Shown here piece after piece: positions 17,165 through 28,608 of a stretch of 64,000 nucleotides of DNA. The stretch is taken from NCBI RefSeq assembly GCF_002906165.1, contig NZ_PPCN01000009.1:216236-280235 (forward strand). Direction: 5' to 3'. The translations under genes were made by a program, and so were the position numbers. The notes below the pieces were generated by a model, which saw nothing but the letters and a program-made list of their open reading frames with translations, was not told the origin of the DNA and did not search any database. Every line of letters starts with the position of its first letter. The first letter of the stretch is position 1. The DNA comes from Roseibium marinum (GTDB lineage Bacteria > Pseudomonadota > Alphaproteobacteria > Rhizobiales > Stappiaceae).

Positions 17165-18238
17165 TCAGAATGTGACGCCGAATTTGCTCGAAAGAAGGTT
17201 GCGCAGGTAATCCTTGACCTCCGCGCTCGGAGACAGCGCTGCTTTGACCGCTGTTTCCGTATCCGGCCCGGCATTGAGCCGCGCGCCATTCGTCACCTTC
17301 TGGCTTTCCGCCTGGAATTCCGGATCCGCATTGATCGCGGCGACCGCCTCGGCAAAGGCATCGAGAACTTCCTGCGGCGTGTCCGGGTGCATGTAGCCGG
17401 TCAGGCCATAGGCATAGGTCACCGAGGCGATGCCCTGGAATGCGTCCCATTCGATGCCCGAAGGCGGCTTGCCGTTGAGTTGCTCGTAAACCTCATAGAC
17501 CGACGGCAGTTCCGGGGCGATCGGATCGCGACCTTTCAGGACGCCGTCTTTCATCGCGCCACCCGTCCACAGCGGCACCGCGTGGCCCTCGGCAACGGAA
17601 GGAACGACCTGGGTCAGGTAGACCGGCGTGAACTGGTAATCGATGTTCAGTTCACCCTGTTCGAACGCGAGCCGGACAGGACCGCGGCCGTTGAAACCGA
17701 GCACCGACTTCACATCGACATCGAGCACCTCGAACGACAGCAGCCCGGGCAGATCCGACGCGGCGGCAGCGATGCCGCCGTAGATCAGAGGCTTGCTTGA
17801 GTCCCTGATCCCGGCCGCGCTGGTGACACCTGTATCGGGCGAGACATAAGCGACGGCGCTGAAGGGGTGGCTGTAGGCGACACGGTAGTCGGCGAGTTTG
17901 TACTCGACGCCTTTCTGGCCCAGAACAAAAGGGTTCGCGGTCGAGGACGTGGTGAACAGGATCGTCGTGCCATCCGCTTTGGCATTCTGCTCGAACCAGT
18001 TAGCACCCAGGATCGAACCGCCGCCGGGCCGTGACACCACGTCGAGGTCAGGGTTCCCGGGCAAATGCTTTTCAAGATAGGGTTCCAGGAATTTGGCCGA
18101 CACGAATGTCGCGCCGCCTTCACCGAAAGGCACGACCACCTCAATGGTCTTGCCGGCGAACAATCCTTCCTGGGCCCCGGCGGCCAGGGTACTCCCCAGA
18201 ACGAGGGCGGCTACGGCCGTTAGCCTCCGATAATGCAT
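17165..18238 (-). CDS. Tripartite tricarboxylate transporter substrate-binding protein (TctC/Bug family)
   Basis: 357 residues with a cleavable signal (MHYRRLTAVAALVLGSTLAA, then GAQEG). The mature part begins with the Bug motif GKTIEVVVPFGEGGATFVSA and has the VVSRPGGGSILGANWF segment, both near the carboxylate pocket. It is somewhat longer and more divergent than typical Bug proteins (~320 residues). It lies 67 bp upstream of the TctAB permease and 35 bp after the FAH-family gene; substrate unknown, probably a keto or hydroxy acid handled by that enzyme. Confidence 0.82.
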   Translation of the reverse strand: MHYRRLTAVAALVLGSTLAAGAQEGLFAGKTIEVVVPFGEGGATFVSAKFLEPYLEKHLPGNPDLDVVSRPGGGSILGANWFEQNAKADGTTILFTTSSTANPFVLGQKGVEYKLADYRVAYSHPFSAVAYVSPDTGVTSAAGIRDSSKPLIYGGIAAAASDLPGLLSFEVLDVDVKSVLGFNGRGPVRLAFEQGELNIDYQFTPVYLTQVVPSVAEGHAVPLWTGGAMKDGVLKGRDPIAPELPSVYEVYEQLNGKPPSGIEWDAFQGIASVTYAYGLTGYMHPDTPQEVLDAFAEAVAAINADPEFQAESQKVTNGARLNAGPDTETAVKAALSPSAEVKDYLRNLLSSKFGVTF

Positions 18239-18273
18239 GATGTCATTCCTCCCTTGGCAAATGCAGTTCTGGC

Positions 18274-19143
18274 TCAGCCGATCGTATTTTCGAGCGTTCC
18301 AAGCCCCGTGATGGTGACGCGCATCGTGTCGCCAGCCTTCAGGTATTTCGGCGGATCGAAGCCGATGCCCACACCGACGGGCGTGCCGGTGGCGATGATG
18401 TCGCCTGGCAGAAGTGTCATGGTGCGCGTCATGGTCTCGATCAGTGTCGGTATGTCGAAGATCAGGTCGGCGACCTTCGCCCGCTGCCGTTCCTCGCCGT
18501 TGATTTGGGTGACCAGTTCGAGCGCGCGCGCGTCGCCGATCTCATCGGCCGTTGCGATCCACGGTCCCATCGGGCAGAACGTGTCGATGCCCTTGCCGAT
18601 GACCCACTGGTTGTGGTTCTTCTGCAATATCCGCGAAGTGACGTCGTTCACGGCCACATAGCCGAAAACGTGATCGAGTGCTTCTTCCCTGGAAACCTGA
18701 AAGCAGCGCTTGCCGATCACGACGCCAAGCTCGCCTTCGTAGTCGGTGCTGTCCGTATGATCGAGCGACGCCTGAACGACATCGCCCGGAGCGCAAACGC
18801 TGGTTGTCGCCTTGGTGAAGATGACCGGGTGGGACGGCACTGCTTCCTTCGCACTGGAATCGAAGCCGCTGGAATGAAACTCCGCCGCATGCGCATAGTA
18901 GTTCTTGCCAACGCAAAAGATGTCGCGCAAAGGTTCGGGAACAGGGGCAAGCAGGCGAATCTCGGCCAGGGGAACGCGCCGGCCGCCACTGGACGCCCAT
19001 TCCGCCACGGCGCTTTTCCCGCCCGAAATCAAATTCAGCACGGCCCGCCGGCCGGTCTCGCCCTCAGCGCATATTACCGCTTCGCCACCATCGATATATC
19101 CGGCGGCAAGGGTCTGGCCGGTATTAAAGGTAATGAGTTTCAT
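18274..19143 (-). CDS. Fumarylacetoacetate hydrolase (FAH) family protein
   Basis: 289 residues. The FAH core begins at about residue 75 with DIFCVGKNYYAHAAEF. Metal-ligand motifs are TDYEGELGVVIGK and GYVAVNDVTSR, followed by KGIDTFCPMGPWI and the LLPGDIIATGTPVGVGIG loop. Family members hydrolyse C-C bonds, decarboxylate oxaloacetate, or hydrate 2-oxo-acids. First gene of the transporter operon and divergent from a GntR regulator, so it likely acts on the imported acid. Confidence 0.85.
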   Translation of the reverse strand: MKLITFNTGQTLAAGYIDGGEAVICAEGETGRRAVLNLISGGKSAVAEWASSGGRRVPLAEIRLLAPVPEPLRDIFCVGKNYYAHAAEFHSSGFDSSAKEAVPSHPVIFTKATTSVCAPGDVVQASLDHTDSTDYEGELGVVIGKRCFQVSREEALDHVFGYVAVNDVTSRILQKNHNQWVIGKGIDTFCPMGPWIATADEIGDARALELVTQINGEERQRAKVADLIFDIPTLIETMTRTMTLLPGDIIATGTPVGVGIGFDPPKYLKAGDTMRVTITGLGTLENTIG

Positions 19144-19163
19144 TTTCTCGACATTATCCAGTT

Positions 19164-19173
19164 TTATCGATAA
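19164..19173. promoter_or_regulatory. Palindrome TTATCGATAA between divergent FAH and GntR genes
   Basis: A perfect 10-bp palindrome in a 90-bp AT-rich divergent promoter region, 21 bp upstream of the FAH-family start. A candidate operator for the adjacent GntR regulator; short enough to be chance. Confidence 0.35.
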
Positions 19174-19233
19174 TAATTAAAATCATAGAAAGTCCGGACT
19201 GTCAATCAAAGTGCCAAGAACCGTGATAGGCTA

Positions 19234-19959
19234 ATGAAAACAGATCGTTATATAGAAAATGGCGACCAGGACGCCTCTGACGGTGCTACGCTTGCCGACA
19301 CCGCCTACGGACGGCTTCGCCGCGATATCATCACCTCCGTGCGCGCGCCCGGCGAACGCCTGAGGATAGAAAAACTCAAGTCGATCTATCAGATCGGACC
19401 GACGCCGCTGCGGGAGGCAATGCAGAAACTCGCTCAGGACGGGCTGGTCGTCAGCGAGGGCAATCGCGGTTTCACCGTTGCGCCGCTCGACCCGGCCGAG
19501 TTCAAGGACCTGAACCTTGCGCGCACCGTGATCGAGAAAGAGGCGCTCCGGCTGTCGATCGAACAGGGAGGCGACGCCTGGGAGGCCGGGATCGTGGCCG
19601 CGGCCTACATCATGGCGAAGGAAGATACGGCGTTGATGGAGGCACAAGGACATGTGCCGGACAGCTGGGAGCGCGCGAATTCCGGGTTGCATCTGGCGCT
19701 GGTTTCGGCCTGCGGGTCCGCCTGGCTGCTCAAGCTGCGCGGCGGTCTGCACGATTTGTGCGAACGATACCGCCGCGCATCGGTCTATCGGAAGATCGGC
19801 GCCCGCGACCTCACCGCCGAACATGCCGCGATCGTCGACGCCACGCTGGCCCGTAACGCGGACCTCGCATGCCGTCTGATCGAGGAACATTTCGCGCTGA
19901 CCGCTTCGGCGCTTGCCGCGAGCCGGGAAACCGGCAGCCAGTCTGACCGGGGCGACTGA
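19234..19959 (+). CDS. GntR-family transcriptional regulator (FCD subfamily)
   Basis: 241 residues. Winged helix at ~20-85 (YGRLRRDIITSVRAPGERL, IGPTPLREAMQKLAQDGLVV) and an FCD domain with the metal-binding-type motif AEHAAIVDATLARN near the C-terminus. Divergent from the FAH/TTT transporter operon and overlapping the TSUP gene by one base, so it likely controls both units in response to the transported acid. Confidence 0.83.
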   Translation: MKTDRYIENGDQDASDGATLADTAYGRLRRDIITSVRAPGERLRIEKLKSIYQIGPTPLREAMQKLAQDGLVVSEGNRGFTVAPLDPAEFKDLNLARTVIEKEALRLSIEQGGDAWEAGIVAAAYIMAKEDTALMEAQGHVPDSWERANSGLHLALVSACGSAWLLKLRGGLHDLCERYRRASVYRKIGARDLTAEHAAIVDATLARNADLACRLIEEHFALTASALAASRETGSQSDRGD

Positions 19960-20705
19960 TGACAGGATCCGTACTTCTGTTCCTTGCCGCGGGCCTTGTG
20001 GGAGGCGCCGTCAACGCCGCCGCCGGTGGCGCCAAGCTGTTTGTCTTTCCGCTCCTCCTGGCGACCGGACTGCCGCCGATCGCGGCGAATGTGACCCAGG
20101 GCGTTGCGCTATGGCCGGCCCAGCTGCCGGCCATCTGGGTCTACCGGCGCGAACTCGCCGGTGAGATGAAACGCCTCTGGCGCCAGATGATCCCGGCGCT
20201 CGCCGGTGCTCTGCTCGGGTCGCTCGTCATGGTGAACTCCAGCAACGAAGCCTTCGTCAGGGTCGTTCCGTTCCTGCTGATTGTCGCTGTGGTCGCCATT
20301 GTGCTGGGGCCCAGGACAACGGTTTTGATGCGCCGTGCTTTCCCCGGTGAACGGCTCGAGACAGCTGTCGCGGTTTTGCTGGCCGTTTTCGGCTTCTACG
20401 GCGGCTTCTTCGGCGCAGGGCTTGGCTTCATGCTTCTGGCTGTTCTGTCGGTCTCCTCGGGAACGGGGGTCAGTCACGTCAATGGGGCCAAGAACCTTTT
20501 CGCAGCGGCAATCCAGTCCGTCGCGGTCGTGCCGATGATGTTCTCGGGACTTGTCGACTGGGTGGCGGCCCTTTGCGTTCTCATCGGCGGAGTGGTCGGC
20601 GGATATTTCGGTGCGAGCGTCACCCGTCGGCTGCCCGAACCCGTGGTCCGCTACGGCGTCGCGGGCCTCGGTCTTGTCCTGACCCTGTCTTTTCTTTTGC
20701 GCTGA
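19959..20705 (+). CDS. TSUP (TauE/SafE) family permease
   Basis: 248 residues with about eight hydrophobic spans. The family signature is seen in both halves: GLVGGAVNAAAGGAKLFVFP near the start and FYGGFFGAGLGFMLLAVLS in the middle. TSUP proteins export sulfite, sulfonates or organic acids. Its ATG shares a base with the GntR stop (TGATG), so it is co-transcribed with the regulator and may export a product of the same pathway. Confidence 0.85.
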   Translation: MTGSVLLFLAAGLVGGAVNAAAGGAKLFVFPLLLATGLPPIAANVTQGVALWPAQLPAIWVYRRELAGEMKRLWRQMIPALAGALLGSLVMVNSSNEAFVRVVPFLLIVAVVAIVLGPRTTVLMRRAFPGERLETAVAVLLAVFGFYGGFFGAGLGFMLLAVLSVSSGTGVSHVNGAKNLFAAAIQSVAVVPMMFSGLVDWVAALCVLIGGVVGGYFGASVTRRLPEPVVRYGVAGLGLVLTLSFLLR

Positions 20706-21119
20706 GGACTGGCCGCGGCAGTCATCAGGTCCCCGAAAAGCCACGTCGATATCTATGCCGGCGGCCGGTACTGGGACATTTCACTCGATCTCAACGTCAC
20801 AGGCTCGATCGCCGGGAATTTCACCACCACCCGGGGCGACAACTGGTGGGACCCGGTGATCGGCTTGCGCGGGTCGCACGATTTGACCGACAAATGGTCG
20901 CTGAGCGGCCGCGCCGATATCGGCGGCTTCGGTCTTGCTTCTGATTTCACCTGGAACGTCCAGGGCGGGGCAGGGTATCGTTTCAACGATGTCTGGACGG
21001 CCCATTTTCAATACAAGGTCTTGAGCGTCGATTACGACAACGGCCGGACCGGACCTTCCAGCTTCGCATACGACGCCATCACGCACGGCCCGGTTCTGGG
21101 TGTCTCAGCCACGTTCTGA
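20706..21119 (+). pseudogene. C-terminal fragment of an outer-membrane beta-barrel protein
   Basis: The frame directly after the TSUP stop is open for 137 codons and reads as the end of an outer-membrane barrel: HVDIYAGGRYWDISLDLNVT, WWDPVIGLRGSHDLTDKWSL, GYRFNDVWTAHFQYKVLSVDY and a final GPVLGVSATF ending in Phe. No start codon with a ribosome site or signal peptide is available, and the N-terminal half is missing. It appears truncated, perhaps by the rearrangement that brought in the TTT/TSUP block. Confidence 0.7.
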
Positions 21120-21185
21120 GTTTCTAATTGCCGAGTGAACCGGACCATCGAGGAGGGGCCATACACGCCTGTTTGCCTCCAATGG

Positions 21186-21836
21186 TCAGTAAAGTGTCTT
21201 CCTGTAGTCTTCCTCGAGATCGTCATCCAGTTTGCGCATCTCTTCGTCATCGCTTGGAGCGCCGGTTGTCTGATCCAGAATGATTTTTACAAGCGACGGC
21301 ATCTCGCCGCGGTCCTGGAAATGATCCGGGTTCCACAAATGAGAACGCCGAAATGCCTTGGCGCAATGCAGGAAGACCTCATTCACTTCGACCACGATTG
21401 CAAGTTTGGGAATTAGGTCCTGAACGCTCATGCTTTCGAGTATCTCAGGGTCATTAATCAGACTGGCCCGCCCGTTCACGCGCAATGTGTCGTCAAACCC
21501 CGGAATGATGAACAACAGGCCAACGCTGGGGTTGGCGAGAATATTGACAAGACTGTCGAGACGGTTGTTGCCGGGCCGGTCGGGTATGGCCAACGTGTGC
21601 TGATCGAGAACCCTTACAAAGCCGACAGGGTCGCCGCGCGGACTGACATCGGCTTTCCCTTCCGCATTCTGTGTGCCGATGCATATGAATGGAGACCGCC
21701 TGATGAAGGCTTGGGCATGCGCGTCGAGTGACGCCTGACATTTCCGAACGGCCAGATCATGTGTCGCGCCAAACAGACTTCGAAGAGATTGTTCATCCGA
21801 TATGGTGAACTTTGGGTCGGCCTTGAATTTCTTCAT
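21186..21836 (-). CDS. Pyridoxamine 5'-phosphate oxidase-like FMN-binding protein (MSMEG_1061 type)
   Basis: 216 residues. The split-barrel flavin fold is marked by FIRRSPFICIGTQNAEGKAD, SPRGDPVGFVRVLD, LAIPDRPGNNRLDSLVNILA and GLLFIIPGFDDTLRVNGRA. This matches PPOX-type proteins of the MSMEG_1061 group, flavin or F420-binding reductases with no firm substrate. The C-terminal segment with FLHCAKAFRRSHLWNPD is also typical. The tail DDEEMRKLDDDLEEDYRK is acidic. Stands alone. Confidence 0.82.
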   Translation of the reverse strand: MKKFKADPKFTISDEQSLRSLFGATHDLAVRKCQASLDAHAQAFIRRSPFICIGTQNAEGKADVSPRGDPVGFVRVLDQHTLAIPDRPGNNRLDSLVNILANPSVGLLFIIPGFDDTLRVNGRASLINDPEILESMSVQDLIPKLAIVVEVNEVFLHCAKAFRRSHLWNPDHFQDRGEMPSLVKIILDQTTGAPSDDEEMRKLDDDLEEDYRKTLY

Positions 21837-22351
21837 GATGCTGCCTTTCGAATTTCTCTCGTCGGTCTGACCCGCTCCACCAGCATCAGTCGGTCTGAGT
21901 GCGGGTGCGCTGTCGGCATCCGGGTCGCTCTCCGATGCCGGATCGCGAAAGATGAGGAACGTACCTCATAATTACGAGATACAAGAAATTCCGGCTGCAA
22001 TCAAGGCGCGGCGTGACAAACACGATGACCGGCCGATGCCCGCCGCAAGCATTGTTTCGGGCAAGCTCGACACGATTCCGCCCCAGCGCAAATCGACGAG
22101 AATTTCCGAGCTGTCATCGGTACCGTCGATGCCCGAAAATACTTCCGTATCGGGCGGCGCCTGCGCAACGACCTCGCTGGAGAGGCGCCGCCCGGTGCCC
22201 GGGTACCGCAGTACGTCACCGCACTACAGCGTTTGGTTGCTTCGGAGGAACCGGCAATTGACAATTGTCATGGCGGACCGGTCCGCGGCGTCGCAGTCTC
22301 GCAGCTACGCCGGGTCAATCGCCTGGAGGTTGATCCTGGGGAGGAAGCGTC
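21837..22351. other. Intergenic region with a degraded reading frame and a 12-bp palindrome
   Basis: No confident gene. In one plus frame about 80 codons ending near 22349 read like ordinary coding sequence (FRAVIGTVDARKYFRIGRRL, ARVPQYVTALQRLVAS) but lack a start and family match, so this may be a gene remnant. A perfect TGACAATTGTCA palindrome at 22259-22270 lies 81 bp before the acyl-CoA synthetase gene and could be an operator for that operon. Confidence 0.45.
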
Positions 22352-24102
<1,751 letters not shown>

Positions 24103-24106
<4 letters not shown>

Positions 24107-26100
24107 CCGCCACCGCCGACAAGCCACACCTGTCCCGCGCGCACGCGCTCGACCTGCTGGGGACGATGATCCGCATTCGCCTGTTCGAGGACAAATGCGC
24201 CGAACTCTACACGCAGGAAAAGATCCGCGGCTTCCTGCATCTTTACGATGGCGAAGAGGCGATCGCGGCCGGGGTCATTCCGGCCTTGTCGGCGGAGGAT
24301 CGGGTGGTCGCCACCTATCGCGAACACGGTCATGCGCTCGCGCGCGGCCTGTCGATGAATGCGGTTCTGGCGGAAATGTACGGCAAGCGCTCAGGCTGTT
24401 CCGGCGGGCGTGGCGGGTCGATGCACCTTTTCGATCGTGCAACGAACTTTTGCGGCGGCAATGCGATCGTCGGCGGCGGTCTGCCGCTTGCCGTCGGCAT
24501 GGCGCTGGCCGGCAAGATGCGCGGTGAGCACCCTATCTCGGCCTGCTTCTTCGGCGAAGGCGCTGTGGCGGAGGGAGAATTCCACGAAAGCCTCAATCTC
24601 GCGGCGTTATGGAAACTGCCTGTTCTGTTCGTGTGCGAGAACAACGGTTATGCCATGGGCACCGCGCTGGAATATTCCGAAAGCGAGACGGATATTCACG
24701 AAAAGGCCGCCTGTTACGACATGGATTCCGAGGCCGTTGACGGCATGGACGTGGTCGCCGTCGAAGCCGCGACACGCCGCGCCCTCACCAGTATCCGCGA
24801 GACCGGCAGGCCGTATTTTCTCGAATGCCGGACGTATCGCTTCCGCGCCCATTCCATGTTCGACGCCCAACTCTACCGGGACCGGGCCGAAGTCGAGGAA
24901 TGGCGCAAGAAGGGGCCGATCGTCCGTTTTCAGGGCTGGCTCACCGAGACCGGTCTGGCACATGCTGAGGATATCGCCCGCATTGAAAGCCAAGTGCGCG
25001 CGGAGATCGACGCTGCCGTGACCTTTGCCGAAAGCGCCGAGTGGGAGCCTCTGGAGGACCTCACCCGGCATGTCATGGCCGAAGACCGCCCGGTGCCGGC
25101 TGAACAGCCGGCACCGGGAGAGCGGAGCGAGACGACCTACCGCGAAGCCGTGCGCGATGCGATCATCGACGCGATGACGCGCGATGACCGGGTCTTCCTG
25201 ATGGGTGAGGATGTGGGCCGCTACGGGGGCTGCTACGCGGTCTCGAAGGGTCTGATCGGCGAATTCGGTCCCGATCGGATCCGCGACACACCGCTTTCGG
25301 AATCCGGTTTTACCGGTGCCGGCATCGGCGCCGCGCTTGCCGGCATGCGGCCGATCGTCGAACTGATGACAGTGAATTTCAGCCTGCTGGCGCTGGATCA
25401 GATCCTGAACACAGCCGCAACCATCCGGCATATGTCCGGCAACCAGTTCGGCGTGCCGCTGGTCATCCGCATGGCGACCGGCGCGGGCCGTCAGCTGGCC
25501 GCTCAGCACTCGCATTCACTTGAGGGCTGGTACGCGCATATTCCGGGCCTTCGCGTGGTGGCACCCGCGACGCTGGAGGATGCGCGCGGCATGCTCTGGA
25601 CCGCCCTGCAGGATCCGGATCCTGTCCTGATCTTCGAAAACGTCATGCTCTACAACCGTCCCGGCGATCTCGCCCGCAACGCCGGGCCGGTCGACATCGA
25701 CAAGGCCGCTGTCCGGCGCGAGGGGACCGATATTTCCCTGATCACCTATGGCGGTTCGCTCTGGAAGACGCTGGAAGCCGCCGAGGTACTTTCCGGGGAA
25801 GGCATTGATGCCGAGGTCATTGACCTCAGGACGCTTCGGCCGCTGGACGACGCCACGATCATGGCATCGGTGGCGAAAACCCGCCATGCCGTGATCGTCG
25901 ATGAGGGTTGGAAGAGCGGAAGTCTCTCCGCGGAAATCATGGCGCGGATCATCGAACAGGCCTTCTGGAGCCTCGATGCGCCCCTTGGCCGGGTCTGCAG
26001 CGAGGAAGTGCCGATCCCTTACCCCAAGCACCTGGAAGACGCGTCGATCCCGCAGGTTCCCAAAATCGTCGCGGCGGCAAAAGCCGTCCTCGGCCGCTGA
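24103..26100 (+). CDS. Fused alpha-beta E1 component of a 2-oxo acid dehydrogenase (pyruvate/acetoin type)
   Basis: 665 residues joining two normally separate subunits. Residues 1-~325 are E1 alpha, with the ThDP motif [20 protein letters not shown]...[10 protein letters not shown] and the [10 protein letters not shown] loop. After a linker (~325-345) residues ~345-665 are E1 beta, with [31 protein letters not shown] and [13 protein letters not shown]. It decarboxylates a 2-oxo acid and passes the acyl group to lipoyl-E2, encoded next. Overlaps the upstream synthetase gene by 4 bp. Pyruvate and acetoin are both possible substrates. Confidence 0.87.
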
Positions 26101-26109
26101 GGGGCCGGG

Positions 26110-27351
26110 ATGGGTGAGTTTCGCATGCCCTCGCTCGGCGCCGACATGGAAGCGGGAAAGCTCGTCGAATGGCTGGTCGAACCGGGCGAGAAGGTCCGCC
26201 ACGGCGATATTGTCGCGGTTGTCGAAACCCAGAAGGGTGCCATCGAGATCGAAGTGTTCGAGGATGGCGTCTTCGAGAGGCCGCTGGTGGAACTGGGAGC
26301 GAAGGTTCCCGTCGGCACGCCGCTGGCGATTATCCAGGGCAGGGAGCCGGAGTCGGAGGCGGAGGCGGAAGTTGTGCCGCCCACGGCGCCGACCGGAAAG
26401 CCTGACGCCGTTCCGCGACCATCTGCGGTCGCTCCGCAAATCGTGCCTGCGGAAACCAGGCCACAGACCGCTCCAGTCCAGCCTGCCGAAACCGGAACAA
26501 AAGCCTCGCCCGCGGCGCGGAAACTGGCCGAGGCTCACAATCTGAATATCGCGGCTCTTGCCGGCAGCGGACCGGAAGGTGCAATTGTGCTCGCGGATGT
26601 CGAAGCCGCCATAGGTGTGACCCCGAAAACCTTGCCAGAAACACCGAGACCGGAAAAACCGGCGCAGAAAAAGCCGGCCAGCTTCGATTTCAACCAGATG
26701 CGCGCGGCGATTGCCGCGGCCATGGCGCGCTCGAAGCGCGAAATCCCGCATTATTATCTGCAGGATACGGTCGATGTGAGCGTGGCGAACGACTGGCTGA
26801 CACGCACCAATGCCGACCGGCCGCCCACGGACAGGCTGCTGCTGGGCGCGCTTTACGTAAAGGCGAGCGCTTTGGCCGCGAAGAAATACCCGGAGTTCAA
26901 TGGTTTTTTCGGTGAGAGCGGGTTCGAGGCGTCTGATCGCACGCATATCGGTGTGGCCATTTCCATTCGGGGCGGCGGGCTGGTGGCGCCCGCCATCCAT
27001 GACACCGCCGACATGTCGCTCGACGCTGTCATGACGTCGATGCGCGATCTGGTTGCGCGTGTCCGCGCCGGCCGCTTCAGGAGTTCGGAGATCGCCGATC
27101 CGACACTCACCGTTTCGAGCCTGGGCGAGCGCGGGGTCGAAGCGCTCTACGGCGTTATCTACCCGCCGCAGGTTGCCATTGTCGGCTTCGGCAAAGCGAC
27201 CGAACGTCCCTGGGTCGTCGCAGGAGAAATTGTCCCGCGCCTCATGGTGACGACAACGCTTGCCGCCGACCATCGGGTCAGCGACGGCCATAGGGGAGCC
27301 ATGTTTCTTTCCCAGATAGGCAAATTGCTGCAGGAACCGGAGGCGTTATGA
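26110..27351 (+). CDS. Dihydrolipoyl acyltransferase (E2)
   Basis: 413 residues. One lipoyl domain (residues ~1-78) has the modified Lys in VVETQKGAIEIEV. A Pro/Ala-rich linker follows, then a short E3/E1-binding domain (ASPAARKLAEAHNLNIAALA) and a catalytic domain from ~195. The active-site motif ATTTLAADHRVSDG-like TTTLAADHRVSDGHRGAMF near the end is intact. Starts 10 bp after the E1 stop and overlaps the ACP gene by 4 bp. No E3 gene follows; the housekeeping lipoamide dehydrogenase may serve. Confidence 0.87.
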   Translation: MGEFRMPSLGADMEAGKLVEWLVEPGEKVRHGDIVAVVETQKGAIEIEVFEDGVFERPLVELGAKVPVGTPLAIIQGREPESEAEAEVVPPTAPTGKPDAVPRPSAVAPQIVPAETRPQTAPVQPAETGTKASPAARKLAEAHNLNIAALAGSGPEGAIVLADVEAAIGVTPKTLPETPRPEKPAQKKPASFDFNQMRAAIAAAMARSKREIPHYYLQDTVDVSVANDWLTRTNADRPPTDRLLLGALYVKASALAAKKYPEFNGFFGESGFEASDRTHIGVAISIRGGGLVAPAIHDTADMSLDAVMTSMRDLVARVRAGRFRSSEIADPTLTVSSLGERGVEALYGVIYPPQVAIVGFGKATERPWVVAGEIVPRLMVTTTLAADHRVSDGHRGAMFLSQIGKLLQEPEAL

Positions 27352-27593
27352 GCCAAGTGGACATTGACCAGGTGGTGCGCGAGGAATTGGGAAACATCGC
27401 GCCGGACATGGATCTCGACGATATCGATCCCCAGGGCGACCTTCGGGAGGAACTCGACATCGACTCGATGGATTTTCTCAATTTTGTCACCGCCCTGCAT
27501 CAACGCCTCGGGGTCGCTGCCCCCGAACTCGACTATCCGAAACTCATGACGATGGACGGTGCTATTGCCTACCTGAAGGAAAAACGCGCCTGA
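27348..27593 (+). CDS. Acyl carrier protein
   Basis: 81 residues of the ACP fold, with the phosphopantetheine Ser in ELDIDSMDFLNFV (about residue 40). Acidic overall, as usual. It overlaps the E2 gene in ATGA and is the last gene of the operon, an unusual place for an ACP. It may accept the acyl group made by the synthetase or by the E1/E2 pair, but no ketosynthase or transferase is present. Confidence 0.85.
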   Translation: MSQVDIDQVVREELGNIAPDMDLDDIDPQGDLREELDIDSMDFLNFVTALHQRLGVAAPELDYPKLMTMDGAIAYLKEKRA

Positions 27594-27730
27594 GGGCATG
27601 AGCTGAACAGCTTGACTTTCGTCAATGAAATTCCCTTCAGGCAGGCCGATGATACCCGGCATCCAGGCAACCGCGGAATGTCAGCAGCCTGTCGATGCCG
27701 TATTCCCATCATTCAAGACGGAGAATTACC

Positions 27731-28279
27731 GTGCAGGTTGAGCCTCAAGTTACGTTTCGGGGTGTTGAACCCTCGCCACATGTGGAAGCCAAGATCCGTG
27801 AGCGGATCGAGAAACTCGAAGAATTCCATGGCCGCATTACCGCCTGTCAGGTCACGGTTGAAGTCCCGCACCGGCACGGTCAGAAGGGCGAGATTTACAA
27901 AATCAGCATCGACATCCAGGTGCCCGGACGCGACATCGTCGTCAACCGGGAACCCGGCAAGAACCATGCGCACGAGGACATCTTGGTTGCTGTTCGCGAC
28001 GCTTTCGACGCCGCCCAGCGGCAGCACGAGGATCATGTCCGCAAGACCGGCGGGGTCCACGTCAAATCCCACCCGGGCAAGGCCAAGGGGAAAGTGACCG
28101 ATTTGTTCCGTGATGAAGCTTATGGCTTCATCGAAGAGGCCAGTGGCCAGCGCTTTTTCTTTCGGGCAGATAGCGTGACAGGTGACGATTGGCCCAGGAT
28201 TGAAATCGGCTCGACCGTCCATTTCACCGAGATGGAAGGCGAGGAAGGGCCGCATGCTGTGGCCGTTACGATAATGTAA
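27731..28279 (+). CDS. HPF/RaiA-type ribosome-associated protein with a C-terminal cold-shock domain
   Basis: 182 residues. Residues 1-~105 are an HPF/RaiA domain (PSPHVEAKIRERIEKLEEFH, AHEDILVAVRDAFDAAQRQ). From ~118 a cold-shock-like OB domain follows (KGKVTDLFRDEAYGFIEE, FFFRADSVT, EGEEGPHAVAV). I chose GTG 27731, with GGAGA at good spacing; the upstream in-frame codons lack a ribosome site. HPF proteins hibernate ribosomes; the added RNA-binding domain suggests a role in cold or stress adaptation. Confidence 0.82.
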   Translation: MQVEPQVTFRGVEPSPHVEAKIRERIEKLEEFHGRITACQVTVEVPHRHGQKGEIYKISIDIQVPGRDIVVNREPGKNHAHEDILVAVRDAFDAAQRQHEDHVRKTGGVHVKSHPGKAKGKVTDLFRDEAYGFIEEASGQRFFFRADSVTGDDWPRIEIGSTVHFTEMEGEEGPHAVAVTIM

Positions 28280-28534
28280 CCGGAAGACGGCAGCGGGCTT
28301 GGCCAAGCGGTGCATCGCTGTTCTGGCAGTAGGGTGCGCGCGTTTTTCTTTACAAGCGCCCGGTCGAAGGGTGCCTCGGCTTTTTGAACGTCGTGACGAC
28401 GAGCAATTGCCCATATTCCTTGTGCCGGAAAGCGCTTTTGGGCACCAGTTTTGGGCGTCACTTGGTCGATATGACTGAGAACATGGATTCGGCGATCCAT
28501 TTTCGATAACACTATCAATGACTTGAAAAAGAGT

Positions 28535-28608
28535 TGGCTGGGGAACCTGGATTCGAACCAGGACTAACGGAGTCAGAGTCCGTGGGTCTACCGTTAACCT
28601 ATTCCCCA
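28535..28608 (-). tRNA. tRNA-Gln (anticodon CTG)
   Basis: A 74-nt cloverleaf on the minus strand. The acceptor TGGGGAA pairs with TTCCCCA, followed by G and an encoded CCA. The anticodon stem ACGGA/TCCGT encloses CTCTGAC, giving CTG. The T arm CCTGG-TTCGAAT-CCAGG is standard. Its 3' end is at 28535. Confidence 0.93.

Noticed and set aside
25516..27291. 591-codon minus-strand frame opposite E1/E2
   Set aside because: His/Arg/Asp-rich antisense shadow of two confident genes with high GC.
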